64,000 nucleotides of DNA, taken from NCBI RefSeq assembly GCF_016756595.1, contig NZ_AP023257.1, positions 248,001 to 312,000 of the forward strand. Direction: 5' to 3'. Made by a program: the position numbers and the translations under genes. Under the pieces are notes generated by a model. That model saw only the letters and a list, made by a program, of their open reading frames with translations. It made no database searches and was not told the origin of the DNA. The stretch is from Mesorhizobium sp. L-2-11 (lineage in GTDB: Bacteria > Pseudomonadota > Alphaproteobacteria > Rhizobiales > Rhizobiaceae). Shown here one piece after another: positions 28,403 through 37,571 of the stretch. The stretch's first letter is position 1, and each line of letters begins with the position of its first letter.

Positions 28403-30751
28403 TCACCGATGCGTCGCCTTGCTGGCCGTCTTGATGTCCCTGGCGAAGGGCCAGACCGTGCTTGACATCGTCTCGATGCCGGATGCGCTGAGCGCCGAGC
28501 CGAACAGGAATCCCTGGACCAGGTCCGGCTTGACCTGCAAAGCCAGGATCTTGAGCTGCTCGAAAGTCTCGACGCCCTCGACGGTCACTGAAAGCCCCAG
28601 CGGCCGTGACAGATTGACGATGCCCTTGAGCAATTCGAGCGAACGGCTGTCCTGGGTGACGTCCATCAGGAACGAACGGTCGATCTTGATCTTGTCGAGC
28701 GGCAGTTTGTGGAGATAGCTCAGGCTCGAATAGCCGGTGCCGAAATCGTCGAGCGCGATGCGCACGCCAAGCCGTTTCAATTCCTCGATATACTGGCGCG
28801 TCAGCGATTTGTCGTCGAGCAGCGCCGTCTCGGTGACCTCGATCTCCAGGCGGCCGGCGGCGAGGCCGGAGCTGGCGAGCGCATCGCGAACCTTTTGCAC
28901 AACGTCGCGGTTGCGAAAATCCTTGGCCGAGAGATTGACCGAGACACTGGTCTGTGCGGGCCATTTGGCGCATTCGGTGCACGCCGCATGCAGGACGAAG
29001 GTGCTGATTTCGGAAATGATGCCCATTTCTTCCGCCAGCGGAATGAAGATGCTGGGCGAGATCGGTCCGAGATCGGGGTGGTCCCAACGGCACAGTGCCT
29101 CGCAGCTGGCTATGCGCATCGTGCTCATCGCCACGATCGGCTGGTAGACCACCCGCAGCCCCGTGCTTTCCACCGCAGTGCGCAGATCCGCCTTCATCAG
29201 CAGACGGTTGCGGAAAGCGGCATCCATCGATGACTCGAACAACCGCCAGGTATTCTTGCCGAGTTCCTTGGCCTTGTATAGCGCCAGGTCCGCCTTGACG
29301 ATCATGGCGTCCACATCGGTATCCCTGACCCGCGACAGCACCGCGCCACCGCTGGCCTGGATGCGCAGTCCGTGGCCGGCGACGTCGACCTCGCCCTGCA
29401 GTTCGATGAAAATCCCGTCGATTTGGCTGGTCAGATGGCTCTCGTCCTCAACGCGGTCGAAGAAGATCATGAACTCGTCGCCGCCGAAACGGCTGATGGT
29501 GACACCTGGTCCGGCGATCGCTGCCAGCCGCTCCGCGACGGCGTAGATCAATCCGTCGCCGACCGGGTGGCCAAGCGTGTCGTTAACGCTCTTGAAGTCG
29601 TCGAGGTCGAGCACGGCGAGCCCGCAGAGGCGCTCGAGGTCACCGGATGCCATGGCCTCTCCGATCAGCTCGTGGAAATAGGCGCGGTTGGGCAGGCCGG
29701 TGAGGCTGTCGTAGCGCGCCATGAAGCGGATCTTGCCTTCTGCCTCGACGCGGGCCGTCACATCCTCGAAGGTGATGACGCCCAGGTCCTGGCTGCCCTC
29801 ACGCGCAGAGAACTCATAGTGCTGCCCGTTCGCGAGCGAGACGAGAATCTTGCGGTCGCGGCCTTCGCGCAGGGCGCGCGTAAGCTGGGCTTCGATGTAG
29901 CGGCAGTCCTTCGGCGCCAGCATGCCGCCGGCAACGCCACGCATCAGCAGGCCGTGGATCGATCGCCCGAGCAACGCGTCGGGCGACTTGAGCGACATCA
30001 GATGCGCGGCTTCGGCATTGGCCACCGCCACCAAGCCGTCAGGGCCGAGCATGACAAGCCCGTGCGACATGGTGTTTAGCGCCCGATTGAAGCGCTCGGC
30101 GAGGCGGTTCGCCTTCTTCTCTTCGGACAAAGCGGCGAAAAGCACCTCCCTAACCACATCGGCGAAGCGTTTGATCGCGAATAGAAAGGGAGCCGACATC
30201 AGACCAAGTATCACGTGGTAGACATCGCCACGCAGGATAAAGCCCAGCGAGATCGACCACGTCATGGTCATGATGAAGATCATGACCATCCTCGGAGAGC
30301 CGTAATTGCGGCCCGCGATCGCCGTGGCGGACGCCAGCGTAACGCAGACAGCGGCTATTTCGGCATAGTTGTCATGCGCCAAGTAGATGCCGGCGAAACA
30401 GAAGGCGCCCAGCATGAAACCATGCATGGAGCCGTAGAAAATGTAGTCATTTTCGCGGCGGCGCGCCTCCTCCCAATTCTTGGGTGACGGGGCGTGGCGG
30501 TATTTTCTGATGTTGCGCAGGCGCAGAAATGCGACGATCAGAAATCCGGCGGCCACCGCAATGTAGATCGGATCCCTGGTCTTCCAGTAGACGAGCACGA
30601 CCAGCAGGGTTTGGGCAAAGAATCCGATCGAAAGCGTCAGGCTGTCGCGGAACAGAGTTTCCACGAACGGAATATAGACGTCGACCGGGATGTCGTTTTT
30701 TCTTTTCAGATTCACGCCTGAGTCCCACCCTGGGGAGCCAAGCTGTGTCAC
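28403..30751 (-). CDS. Membrane-bound GGDEF-EAL protein with PAS-like domain
   Basis: A 782-residue c-di-GMP signalling protein. The N-terminal membrane part has about five to six hydrophobic helices (residues 30-200), then a PAS-like sensor (MSHGLVMLGPDGLVAVANA), a GGDEF domain with intact RFGGDEF, and an EAL domain with CEALCRWDHP, NLSAKDFRN, DDFGTGYSSLSY, TVEGVET and QGFLFG. No RxxD inhibitory site is visible just before GGDEF. Both domains look catalytically competent, so the protein could make and degrade c-di-GMP. GTG start at 30751. Confidence 0.93.
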   Translation of the reverse strand: MTQLGSPGWDSGVNLKRKNDIPVDVYIPFVETLFRDSLTLSIGFFAQTLLVVLVYWKTRDPIYIAVAAGFLIVAFLRLRNIRKYRHAPSPKNWEEARRRENDYIFYGSMHGFMLGAFCFAGIYLAHDNYAEIAAVCVTLASATAIAGRNYGSPRMVMIFIMTMTWSISLGFILRGDVYHVILGLMSAPFLFAIKRFADVVREVLFAALSEEKKANRLAERFNRALNTMSHGLVMLGPDGLVAVANAEAAHLMSLKSPDALLGRSIHGLLMRGVAGGMLAPKDCRYIEAQLTRALREGRDRKILVSLANGQHYEFSAREGSQDLGVITFEDVTARVEAEGKIRFMARYDSLTGLPNRAYFHELIGEAMASGDLERLCGLAVLDLDDFKSVNDTLGHPVGDGLIYAVAERLAAIAGPGVTISRFGGDEFMIFFDRVEDESHLTSQIDGIFIELQGEVDVAGHGLRIQASGGAVLSRVRDTDVDAMIVKADLALYKAKELGKNTWRLFESSMDAAFRNRLLMKADLRTAVESTGLRVVYQPIVAMSTMRIASCEALCRWDHPDLGPISPSIFIPLAEEMGIISEISTFVLHAACTECAKWPAQTSVSVNLSAKDFRNRDVVQKVRDALASSGLAAGRLEIEVTETALLDDKSLTRQYIEELKRLGVRIALDDFGTGYSSLSYLHKLPLDKIKIDRSFLMDVTQDSRSLELLKGIVNLSRPLGLSVTVEGVETFEQLKILALQVKPDLVQGFLFGSALSASGIETMSSTVWPFARDIKTASKATHR

Positions 30752-30850
30752 ATCAGGCTTAAGAAAGATTTAGAGAGGCGGTTCCAGGCCTCACCGTCAG
30801 GTCGGCTGACGCCAGGGGAAGCCACCCTTCAGGTAAACAAGACATGTCGA

Positions 30851-33800
30851 TCACTCGGCGGCCTGGAGTTCCGGCCGGGCAGGTGTCTTCGTCAGGCGAT
30901 CGAGCAGCCTCAGGCGCTCGCCAGCCGCCTTTTCGGCGCTGGCCTGCCTGACGTGACCATAGCCGCGAATGAGCGCCGGCACCGAGGCAAGCGCTGCCGC
31001 GGCCTCGATCTTGCCTGGCGCCAGCGCGCGGGCGACAAGCTCCAGATCGGCCTCGTACTGGGCAAGAAGCTGCCGTTCCATACGCCTTTCGGAGCTGTGG
31101 CCGAACACATCGAATACCGTGCCGCGCAAGCCTTTCATCGCTGCCAGCAGGCGGAACCCCTTCATCATCCACGGACCGAAGCTCGACTTCCTCGGCTTGC
31201 CGTCCTTGCCGCGCCTGCCCATCATCGGCGGCGCGAGATGGAATTCGAGTTTGTCGTAGCTCTGGAACTGCTTGCCCAGCTCGGTGGCGAAGGAGCCGTC
31301 GGTATAGAGCCTCGCCACCTCATATTCGTCCTTGATCGCCATCAGCTTGAACAGGTTCCTCGCAGCGGCCTCGGTCACATCAGTCGAACCGGGCACCGCG
31401 CTGGCTTCGGCCTTGCGCAGCGCGGCCACTCTGTCGGCATAGCGCTTGCCATAGGCGGCGTTCTGATAAGCAGTGAGGAAGGCGACGCGGCGGGCGATGA
31501 GGTCATCGAGCGTTTCAGCGATAGCGCTGTTCTGTGCAGCCGTGCCCGGCTGGACGACGAGGCCGCGCACGAAATCCGGCTGGTGGGCGGCGCGGCGGCC
31601 CCAGCGGAAGGCTGAGACGTTCATCGCCACCGACTGACCGTTGAGCTCGATCGCCTTTTCGACTGCCTCGGCAGACAGCGGCAGGCCGCCATGCTGAAAG
31701 GCGAAGCCGAGCATGAACATGTTGGCGCCGAGCGAACTGCCGAACAGCGCCGTGGCGGTGCGGGTGGCGTCGAAAAAATGCGCCTTGTCGTCGCCGGCGG
31801 CAATGCGGATCGCCTTTTTCAGCCGCTCGACGGGCAGTGAGAAATCCGCCGACCGGGTAAACTCGCCGGGCATGATCTCGGCGGTGTTGGCGAGGAAAAT
31901 CGTGTGGCCTTCGCGCACCGCGGCGAGCACCTTTTGGGCGCCCGACACGACGAGGTCGCAGCCAAGCACAAGGTCTGCCTTGCCGGCCGAAACGCGGATG
32001 GCATGGATATCGGCCGGGCTGCGTGCGATGCGGACATGGGTAAACACCGAGCCGCCCTTCTGGGCAAGGCCGGCCATGTCGATCATGCCGCAGCCCTTGT
32101 CTTCAAGATGAGCCGCCATGCCAAGCACCGCGCCGATGGTGACGACGCCGGTGCCGCCGACGCCGTCGATGATCGCCGCCCAGCCTTGGTCGCCGAGCGG
32201 AAATTCCGCGGGCGCGGGCACGCCGTCGAGCGGATCGGTGGTGCCGGCCATACCCTCGGCCTTCCTGATCCTGGCGCCATGCACGGTGACGAAGGACGGA
32301 CAGAAGCCGTTGATGCAGGAGAAATCTTTGTTGCAGCTCGACTGATCGATCCTGCGCTTGCGGCCGAATTCGGTCTCGACCGGCTGGATCGACACACAAT
32401 TCGACTGCACCCCACAATCGCCGCAGCCTTCGCAGACCAGTTCGTTGATGAAGACGCGCCTGTCGGGATCGGGGAAGGTGCCGCGCTTGCGGCGGCGGCG
32501 CTTTTCGGCGGCGCAGGTCTGGTCGTAGATCAGCACGGATGTGCCCCTGACCGCGCGCAATTCGCGCTGCACGAGGTCAAGGTCGTCGCGGTGATGGATG
32601 GTGGCGCCGGCGGGGAATTCGACCTTGCCGGTATATTTGGCCGGTTCGTCGGTGACGATGGCGATCCGCCCGACGCCCTCGGCCCGCACCTGCCTGGCGA
32701 TCATGTCCACGGTCAGGCCCCCCTCGTGCGGCTGGCCGCCGGTCATCGCGACGGCGTCGTTGTAGAGGATCTTGTAGGTGATGTTGGCGTCGGTCGACAG
32801 CGCGAAGCGGATCGCCAGCGCGCCGGAGTGGTTGTAGGTGCCGTCGCCGAGATTCTGGAAGATGTGGTCGCGTTTCGAGAACGGCGCCTGGCCGACCCAT
32901 TGCGCGCCCTCGCCGCCCATGGCGGTGAAACCAACGGTGTTGCGATCCATCCACAGCGCCATGAAATGGCAGCCGATGCCAGCGGCGGCGAGCGAGCCGT
33001 CGGGCACCTTGGTCGAGGAATTGTGCGGGCAGCCGGAGCAGAAGAAGGGCGTGCGCGAGGCGATGTCTGTTGTGTCGGCGAGCATCGCCTGGAACTGGCG
33101 AAGTTTCGCCACCCGCGCGCCGATCTCGTCCGACGGACCGATCGTTCGCAAGATTCTCTCGCCGAGTGCTATGGCGATGTCGTTAGGATCGAGCGCGCCC
33201 TTGGCCGGGAACAGCCCATCGCCGCGCTCGTCCCTCTTGCCGACGATAACCGGCTGCATGGCCGTGCCATAGAGATTTTCGCGCAGCTGCACCTCGATCA
33301 GCGAGCGTTTCTCCTCGACGACGACAATGGTGTCGAGGCCGCGAGCGAAGTCGGCGATGTGCTGCAGGTCGAGCGGCCACGGGCAGCCGACTTTGAACAG
33401 CCTGATCCCGATGCGGTTGGCGGCGGCCTCGTCGACACCGATATCTTCCAGCGCCTGGCGGACGTCGAGGTAGCTCTTGCCGATGGTGACGATGCCAAGC
33501 TTCGGGCCACTGCCGCCGGAATAGACAATCCGGTTCAGGCCGTTGGCGTGGATAAACGCCGATGCGGCGGCGCGTTTGTATTCATGCAGTCGCTCCTCCT
33601 GGCCGAGCATGTCGATCTCGTTGCGGATGTTGAGGCCGCCGGGCGGCATGTCGAAGTCCGGGTTGACGATATCAAGCCGTTCGAGCGCGGCATCGACCGA
33701 AGCCGTCGATTCGATGTTGTCCTTGACGCATTTGATCGCCGCCCAGGTGCCGGCAAAGCGCGACATGGCAAAGCCGTAGAGCCCATAGTCGATGATCTCC

Positions 33801-34330
33801 TGGACCCCGGCCGGATTGAGGATCGGCACCATGGTATCGACAAACAGGAACTCGGTCGCGTGCGCGTTGGTCGAGGATTCGGCCATGTGGTCGTCGCCCA
33901 TCAGGGCGAGCACGCCGCCATGTCTTGACGAGCCGGCGAGATTGGCATGGCGGAAGACGTCGCCGGAGCGGTCGACGCCCGGTCCCTTGCCGTACCAGAT
34001 CGAAAAGACGCCGTCATGCGTTCCCTCACCCAGCAATTCGGCCTGCTGCGATCCCCAGCAGGCGGTGGCTGCGAGTTCCTCGTTGAGGCCGGGCTGGAAG
34101 ATGATGTCCGACTGGGCGAGCTGCTTCCTGGCCTTCCAGAGCTGCATGTCGAGGCCGCCGAGCGGCGAGCCGCGATAGCCGGAGACGAAGCCGGCGGTGT
34201 TCAGGCCGGCCCGGCGGTCGCGCTCGCGCTGCATTAAAAGCATGCGGATGACCGCCTGCGCGCCGGAAAGGAAGATGCGCTCCTTTCCCAGATCGAACTT
34301 GTCGTCGAGCGCGACATCATGCAGCGTCAT
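30851..34330 (-). CDS. Indolepyruvate ferredoxin oxidoreductase family protein, single chain
   Basis: A fused 1159-residue 2-oxoacid:ferredoxin oxidoreductase. In order: N-terminal pyrimidine-like domain (GYRGSPLGGLDMQ), CoA/transketolase-like middle, the TPP-binding domain (CSGCPHNSS, GGEGAQWVGQ, LGDGTYNHSG), a ferredoxin-like Cys cluster (CEGCGDCG and CPSF) and a C-terminal gamma domain (IDGVGGTGVVTIGAVLG). It oxidises aryl or branched 2-oxo acids to acyl-CoA. Start at 34330 with GAGGAA upstream; the extra about 60 residues of an alternative upstream start look non-coding. Such long fused forms occur in aerobic rhizobia. Confidence 0.94.
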   Translation of the reverse strand: MTLHDVALDDKFDLGKERIFLSGAQAVIRMLLMQRERDRRAGLNTAGFVSGYRGSPLGGLDMQLWKARKQLAQSDIIFQPGLNEELAATACWGSQQAELLGEGTHDGVFSIWYGKGPGVDRSGDVFRHANLAGSSRHGGVLALMGDDHMAESSTNAHATEFLFVDTMVPILNPAGVQEIIDYGLYGFAMSRFAGTWAAIKCVKDNIESTASVDAALERLDIVNPDFDMPPGGLNIRNEIDMLGQEERLHEYKRAAASAFIHANGLNRIVYSGGSGPKLGIVTIGKSYLDVRQALEDIGVDEAAANRIGIRLFKVGCPWPLDLQHIADFARGLDTIVVVEEKRSLIEVQLRENLYGTAMQPVIVGKRDERGDGLFPAKGALDPNDIAIALGERILRTIGPSDEIGARVAKLRQFQAMLADTTDIASRTPFFCSGCPHNSSTKVPDGSLAAAGIGCHFMALWMDRNTVGFTAMGGEGAQWVGQAPFSKRDHIFQNLGDGTYNHSGALAIRFALSTDANITYKILYNDAVAMTGGQPHEGGLTVDMIARQVRAEGVGRIAIVTDEPAKYTGKVEFPAGATIHHRDDLDLVQRELRAVRGTSVLIYDQTCAAEKRRRRKRGTFPDPDRRVFINELVCEGCGDCGVQSNCVSIQPVETEFGRKRRIDQSSCNKDFSCINGFCPSFVTVHGARIRKAEGMAGTTDPLDGVPAPAEFPLGDQGWAAIIDGVGGTGVVTIGAVLGMAAHLEDKGCGMIDMAGLAQKGGSVFTHVRIARSPADIHAIRVSAGKADLVLGCDLVVSGAQKVLAAVREGHTIFLANTAEIMPGEFTRSADFSLPVERLKKAIRIAAGDDKAHFFDATRTATALFGSSLGANMFMLGFAFQHGGLPLSAEAVEKAIELNGQSVAMNVSAFRWGRRAAHQPDFVRGLVVQPGTAAQNSAIAETLDDLIARRVAFLTAYQNAAYGKRYADRVAALRKAEASAVPGSTDVTEAAARNLFKLMAIKDEYEVARLYTDGSFATELGKQFQSYDKLEFHLAPPMMGRRGKDGKPRKSSFGPWMMKGFRLLAAMKGLRGTVFDVFGHSSERRMERQLLAQYEADLELVARALAPGKIEAAAALASVPALIRGYGHVRQASAEKAAGERLRLLDRLTKTPARPELQAAE

Positions 34331-34566
34331 CAGGCATTTCCTCTGCGGAGGCCGCAGTTCGAGCGCAGCCAACGTCGGAGTTGGAAGCTGCAGTGTTTCT
34401 CCCCTTGCCGGGCAGGTCAAACAAAATCGAAGATGCCAGGCGAAGCGCAACAAACGATCCGTTCCACGCCCGATGCTGTAAGAAACGCTCACCAATTGGT
34501 CCGTCAGCGCCAAGAAAATTCGGCGCCAGGAAAATTCCGGCCGCGATCGATACCGGCGATGTTGCG

Positions 34567-35106
34567 TCAGCCGGCGTTCGAGCAGTCGGGCTTGGGCGCG
34601 CCCGGCAGCTTGCCGTCCGGATGGCCGGCAAGCTCTGGATTGGGCGTATAGAGTTGATCGATGACCAGCGGCCGGTCGGGCAGGACCGATTGGTCCTGCG
34701 TCGACATCACCGTGGTGTCGATCTTCTGGAGGATTGCACCGTGAGTATCCGTGATGCTGATCGATATCGCATAGGGCCTGTCCCTGGCGATGCAGGAAAG
34801 CGCCGGACTCTCCAGTGACACCTTGCCGAGCTTTGGCCAGACCTTCTGTTCGACGATCAGCGGCTCGCCGCCTGCCGGATTCTGGAAGCTGGCGACCGCA
34901 ACCTGTCCTTCCTCCATCGGCTGCAGCGGTTTCAGCGTGACGACAAAGGTCGCCCTTGCGAGCCGATAATTGAAGACGACCAGCTTGCCGGAAATCTCAA
35001 ACAATCTGCCTTCGCCGTCGTTGCCGGTATCGCGGCAGGCGCCGAGCGTTGCCGCGGCCACGAGCATGGCGCCGACAACGGCCAGGCGCAAGATTTTCCT
35101 AGACAT
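34567..35106 (-). CDS. Putative lipoprotein of unknown function
   Basis: A 179-residue exported protein. The N-terminus has Arg/Lys, a hydrophobic core (LAVVGAMLVAAATLGAC) and a lipobox-like LGAC with Cys24, so it is probably a lipoprotein. The mature part includes a beta-rich stretch (GKLVVFNYRLARATFVVTL) and two Cys (SLESPALSCIA, PDCSNAG at the end). No family is recognised. It starts 8 nt before the stop of the CGNR regulator gene, in another frame, which implies translational coupling. Confidence 0.75.
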   Translation of the reverse strand: MSRKILRLAVVGAMLVAAATLGACRDTGNDGEGRLFEISGKLVVFNYRLARATFVVTLKPLQPMEEGQVAVASFQNPAGGEPLIVEQKVWPKLGKVSLESPALSCIARDRPYAISISITDTHGAILQKIDTTVMSTQDQSVLPDRPLVIDQLYTPNPELAGHPDGKLPGAPKPDCSNAG

Positions 35107-35716
35107 TGGCGGTCCCTCTGGCTGCCGTTCGGCGGCGATAATGGCGACTTGCCTTCTGGCGGTTGCCGCACACCGCCATGTCGCACCAACGACGGCTGGA
35201 ATTGCGGCTTCGGTCGAGAAACAACCAACTGCAATTGGGGCAGATCCTCAGCCTTGCGACTGTGTCAGCCTGCAGCAGCGACAGTGCGGAAACCGCCAGT
35301 GCCGCCTCGAACGCGATGGGCGTCGCCGGATCGCCGAACGGCCGTCCCGGCGCACCGATCTCGGTGCGGCTGTCCGCGAGACCCTCGGCGCAGGCCTTCA
35401 GGAAGCCAGGCAGATCGCCTGTGGTAACCGCGCCCTTCGACACCGCACGACGAAACAGCCGGTCGGTCGTCTCGCGGATCGCCAGCACGACCGGCGCGAT
35501 TTTGTCCGGGAACGGCGCTTCGAGCCGCCTGCCGCCAAGCTCGGCGGCGCGAAAGACGCTTGCCGCGTCGGCGAAACGGGCGATCTCCGCCGGATCTTTG
35601 AACCGGTCGAAGATTTTCTGGGGATCGCCGCGCAGCACGACGGTGTTCGCCGTGTCGAGTGCAAGAAGGCCGCCGGTGAAGCGGTGCGGGGTCCAGGAAA
35701 CCGTCATGGTCGCCAT
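35099..35716 (-). CDS. CGNR zinc-finger domain transcription factor
   Basis: A 205-residue regulator of the CGNR family. The N-terminal ABATE-type domain (GGLLALDTANTVV, AAELGGRRLEAPFPD) binds a ligand. The C-terminal zinc finger reads ICPNCSWLFLDRSRNSSRRWCDMAVCGNRQKA, with the conserved Cys residues and the name-giving CGNR. Start at 35716 (MATMTVSW); 35707 is an alternative. It is transcribed away from the orphan livH-like permease, 90 nt apart, and overlaps the downstream lipoprotein gene by 8 nt. Confidence 0.9.
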   Translation of the reverse strand: MATMTVSWTPHRFTGGLLALDTANTVVLRGDPQKIFDRFKDPAEIARFADAASVFRAAELGGRRLEAPFPDKIAPVVLAIRETTDRLFRRAVSKGAVTTGDLPGFLKACAEGLADSRTEIGAPGRPFGDPATPIAFEAALAVSALSLLQADTVARLRICPNCSWLFLDRSRNSSRRWCDMAVCGNRQKASRHYRRRTAARGTANV

Positions 35717-35806
35717 TTCTAACCGATAAGTCGCATTTGACAAGTTAGATTGCCGATGCAACTCTGCTCCGCACGGACGCGGTTCTCCGCGATCCAAGGA
35801 CATCGC

Positions 35807-36712
35807 ATGCTTTATTTCTTCCAGCAGGTCCTGAACGGGCTGCATTCCGGCGCGCTCTATGCCCTGCTCGCCTTCGGCTATGTGCTGACCAACGGCATCC
35901 TGCACCGGACGAACCTCGCCTATGGCGCGCTGTTCGCCTTTTGCGGACAAACGATGATCCTCACCGCGGCCTTCGGCTATCAGGCCCTGTGGCTGACCCT
36001 GTTTGCGGCCGTCGCGCTCGGCATCGTCGCGGCGTTCCTGTATGCGGGGCTGATCAGCCATGTCCTGTCGCGCAGCATCTTCGAGCCGCTGGCCGACCGC
36101 ACGCCCAATGCAATCGTGGTGACGACGCTGGGCATATTGTTGCTGCTGTCGGAGGCAAGCCGCATCGCCGCCGACACCCATGATCTGTGGCTGCCGCCAA
36201 TGCTGGCCCAGCCCATCATTTTTGCGAAGGGGGCAAATTTCAATGCCACGCTGACGCTTATCCAGTTGCTCGACTGCGGGATCGTCGTGGCAATCATTGC
36301 GCTCGCCTCCTGGGCGTTCGCCCGCTCGAGTTTCGGCCGGCGCTGGCGCGCCGTGTCCGACGACGCCAAAGCCGCCGCCATGTGCGGCGTCGATGTGCGC
36401 GCGGTGTTTCGGCACGCGGTGCTCGCCGGAGGTCTTTGCGCGGCGCTGGCCGGTGTCCTCGCCGGCCTTTACTATGGCAACATCAGCTTCGGCTCCGGCC
36501 TGGTCTACGGGCTGAAAATCCTGTTCGTGACGGCGGTGGGCGGCTATCTCTCGCCGTTGCGGGCAGCACTTGGCGCTGCCGCTTTCGGCATGGCCGAATC
36601 GCTGTGGGCCGGCTACTTCCCGGTCGAATGGCGCGATGCCTGGATGTATCTGTTCCTCGTCGCTATGCTGGTGCTGATCGGCGCCGGGCGAGACCAAAGC
36701 AAGATCGTCTGA
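35807..36712 (+). CDS. Branched-chain amino-acid type ABC transporter permease (LivH-like), orphan
   Basis: A 301-residue permease. It opens MLYFFQQVLNGLHSGALYALLAFGYVLTNG, then has about eight hydrophobic segments, and carries the cytoplasmic coupling region with GRRWRAVSDDAKAAAMCGVDV. The TAVGGYLSPLRAALGA segment is typical of LivH/BraD-type permeases. No LivM, ATPase or binding protein gene is found on either side, so it is an orphan subunit, or uses components elsewhere. ATG at 35807 follows AAGGA. It faces the CGNR regulator gene, which may control it. Confidence 0.85.
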   Translation: MLYFFQQVLNGLHSGALYALLAFGYVLTNGILHRTNLAYGALFAFCGQTMILTAAFGYQALWLTLFAAVALGIVAAFLYAGLISHVLSRSIFEPLADRTPNAIVVTTLGILLLLSEASRIAADTHDLWLPPMLAQPIIFAKGANFNATLTLIQLLDCGIVVAIIALASWAFARSSFGRRWRAVSDDAKAAAMCGVDVRAVFRHAVLAGGLCAALAGVLAGLYYGNISFGSGLVYGLKILFVTAVGGYLSPLRAALGAAAFGMAESLWAGYFPVEWRDAWMYLFLVAMLVLIGAGRDQSKIV

Positions 36713-36938
36713 GGGCGCCAACCTCGGCAGCGTTGGCTGCAGACGTCACTTTGATTTTTGCGCATGATCACTTCCGCGGCTGTTTCGCCCCTTCCCCATC
36801 CCACAAGATTGTTTTACTCGGTCTGCCCTGTGTTGACCCGCCGGGCCACGCACGGCATACCGTTGGGCCACATCGCAGCGGCGGAAAACAAGCGGGAATC
36901 GGCGCGCCGCTAACTCTTTGAGTCACGCACCGTGCTTT

Positions 36939-36962
36939 CCGAAAATCGACACCGATTTTCGG
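36939..36962. repeat. Intergenic palindrome CCGAAAATCG-ACAC-CGATTTTCGG
   Basis: A perfect 10-bp stem with a 4-nt loop, 25 nt before the dctQ start. A related palindrome is at 59601-59626. The remaining 36713-36938 contains no gene and must hold the promoter of the TRAP operon. Confidence 0.8.
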
Positions 36963-36986
36963 GCCGATGCGTAAAGGGAGGAATGT

Positions 36987-37571
36987 ATGGCAGGACTTCT
37001 CACTTTATCCAGAACCATTGACCGTGTGAACGAGTTCATCGGCAAATGGGTGTCGTGGCTGATCCTGCTGGCAATCCTGGTCAGTGCCGCCAATGCGGTC
37101 ATCCGCAAGACGTTCGACATGTCGTCGAACGCATGGCTGGAACTGCAGTGGTATTTGTTCGGCGCAGCCTTCATGCTGGCCGCCGCCTACACGCTCAAGC
37201 AGAACGACCATATCCGCATCGACGTCGTCTACGGCATGTTCTCGCGCCGCGTGCAGCACTGGATCGACCTTTTCGGCCATCTCTTTTTCCTGATGCCATT
37301 CGTGACGCTGATGGTGATCTATTTCGTCCCCTATGTGTCGCTGTCGTTTCGCAGCGGCGAAATGTCGAACAATTCCGGCGGGCTGATCATCTGGCCGGCA
37401 AAGGCGATCCTGCTGGCCGGCTTTTTCCTGCTCGCGCTCCAGGGCATCTCCGAGATCATCAAGAAGATCGCCATCATGCGCGGCGACATGGACGATCCCA
37501 CCCCGTTCATATCGGTGCATGAACAGGCCGAGCTCGAAGCGAAGGCGCTTGCCGAAGAGGTGCGCTCGTGA
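36987..37571 (+). CDS. dctQ: TRAP transporter small permease (DctQ)
   Basis: A 194-residue membrane protein with four hydrophobic helices, the family's usual layout: SWLILLAILVSAANAVIRKTF, LQWYLFGAAFMLAAAYTLKQ, LFGHLFFLMPFVTLMVIYF and KAILLAGFFLLALQGISEI. NDHIRIDVVYG, conserved in DctQ, follows the second helix. A strong AAAGGGAGG ribosome site precedes the ATG. GTG of dctM overlaps its stop by 4 nt, so the two permeases are coupled. The C-terminal tail is Glu/Ala-rich. Confidence 0.93.
   Translation: MAGLLTLSRTIDRVNEFIGKWVSWLILLAILVSAANAVIRKTFDMSSNAWLELQWYLFGAAFMLAAAYTLKQNDHIRIDVVYGMFSRRVQHWIDLFGHLFFLMPFVTLMVIYFVPYVSLSFRSGEMSNNSGGLIIWPAKAILLAGFFLLALQGISEIIKKIAIMRGDMDDPTPFISVHEQAELEAKALAEEVRS

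Noticed and set aside
31904..33928. Long plus-strand open frame opposite the indolepyruvate oxidoreductase gene
   Set aside because: Same antisense shadow pattern; the minus-strand product has clear domains throughout.
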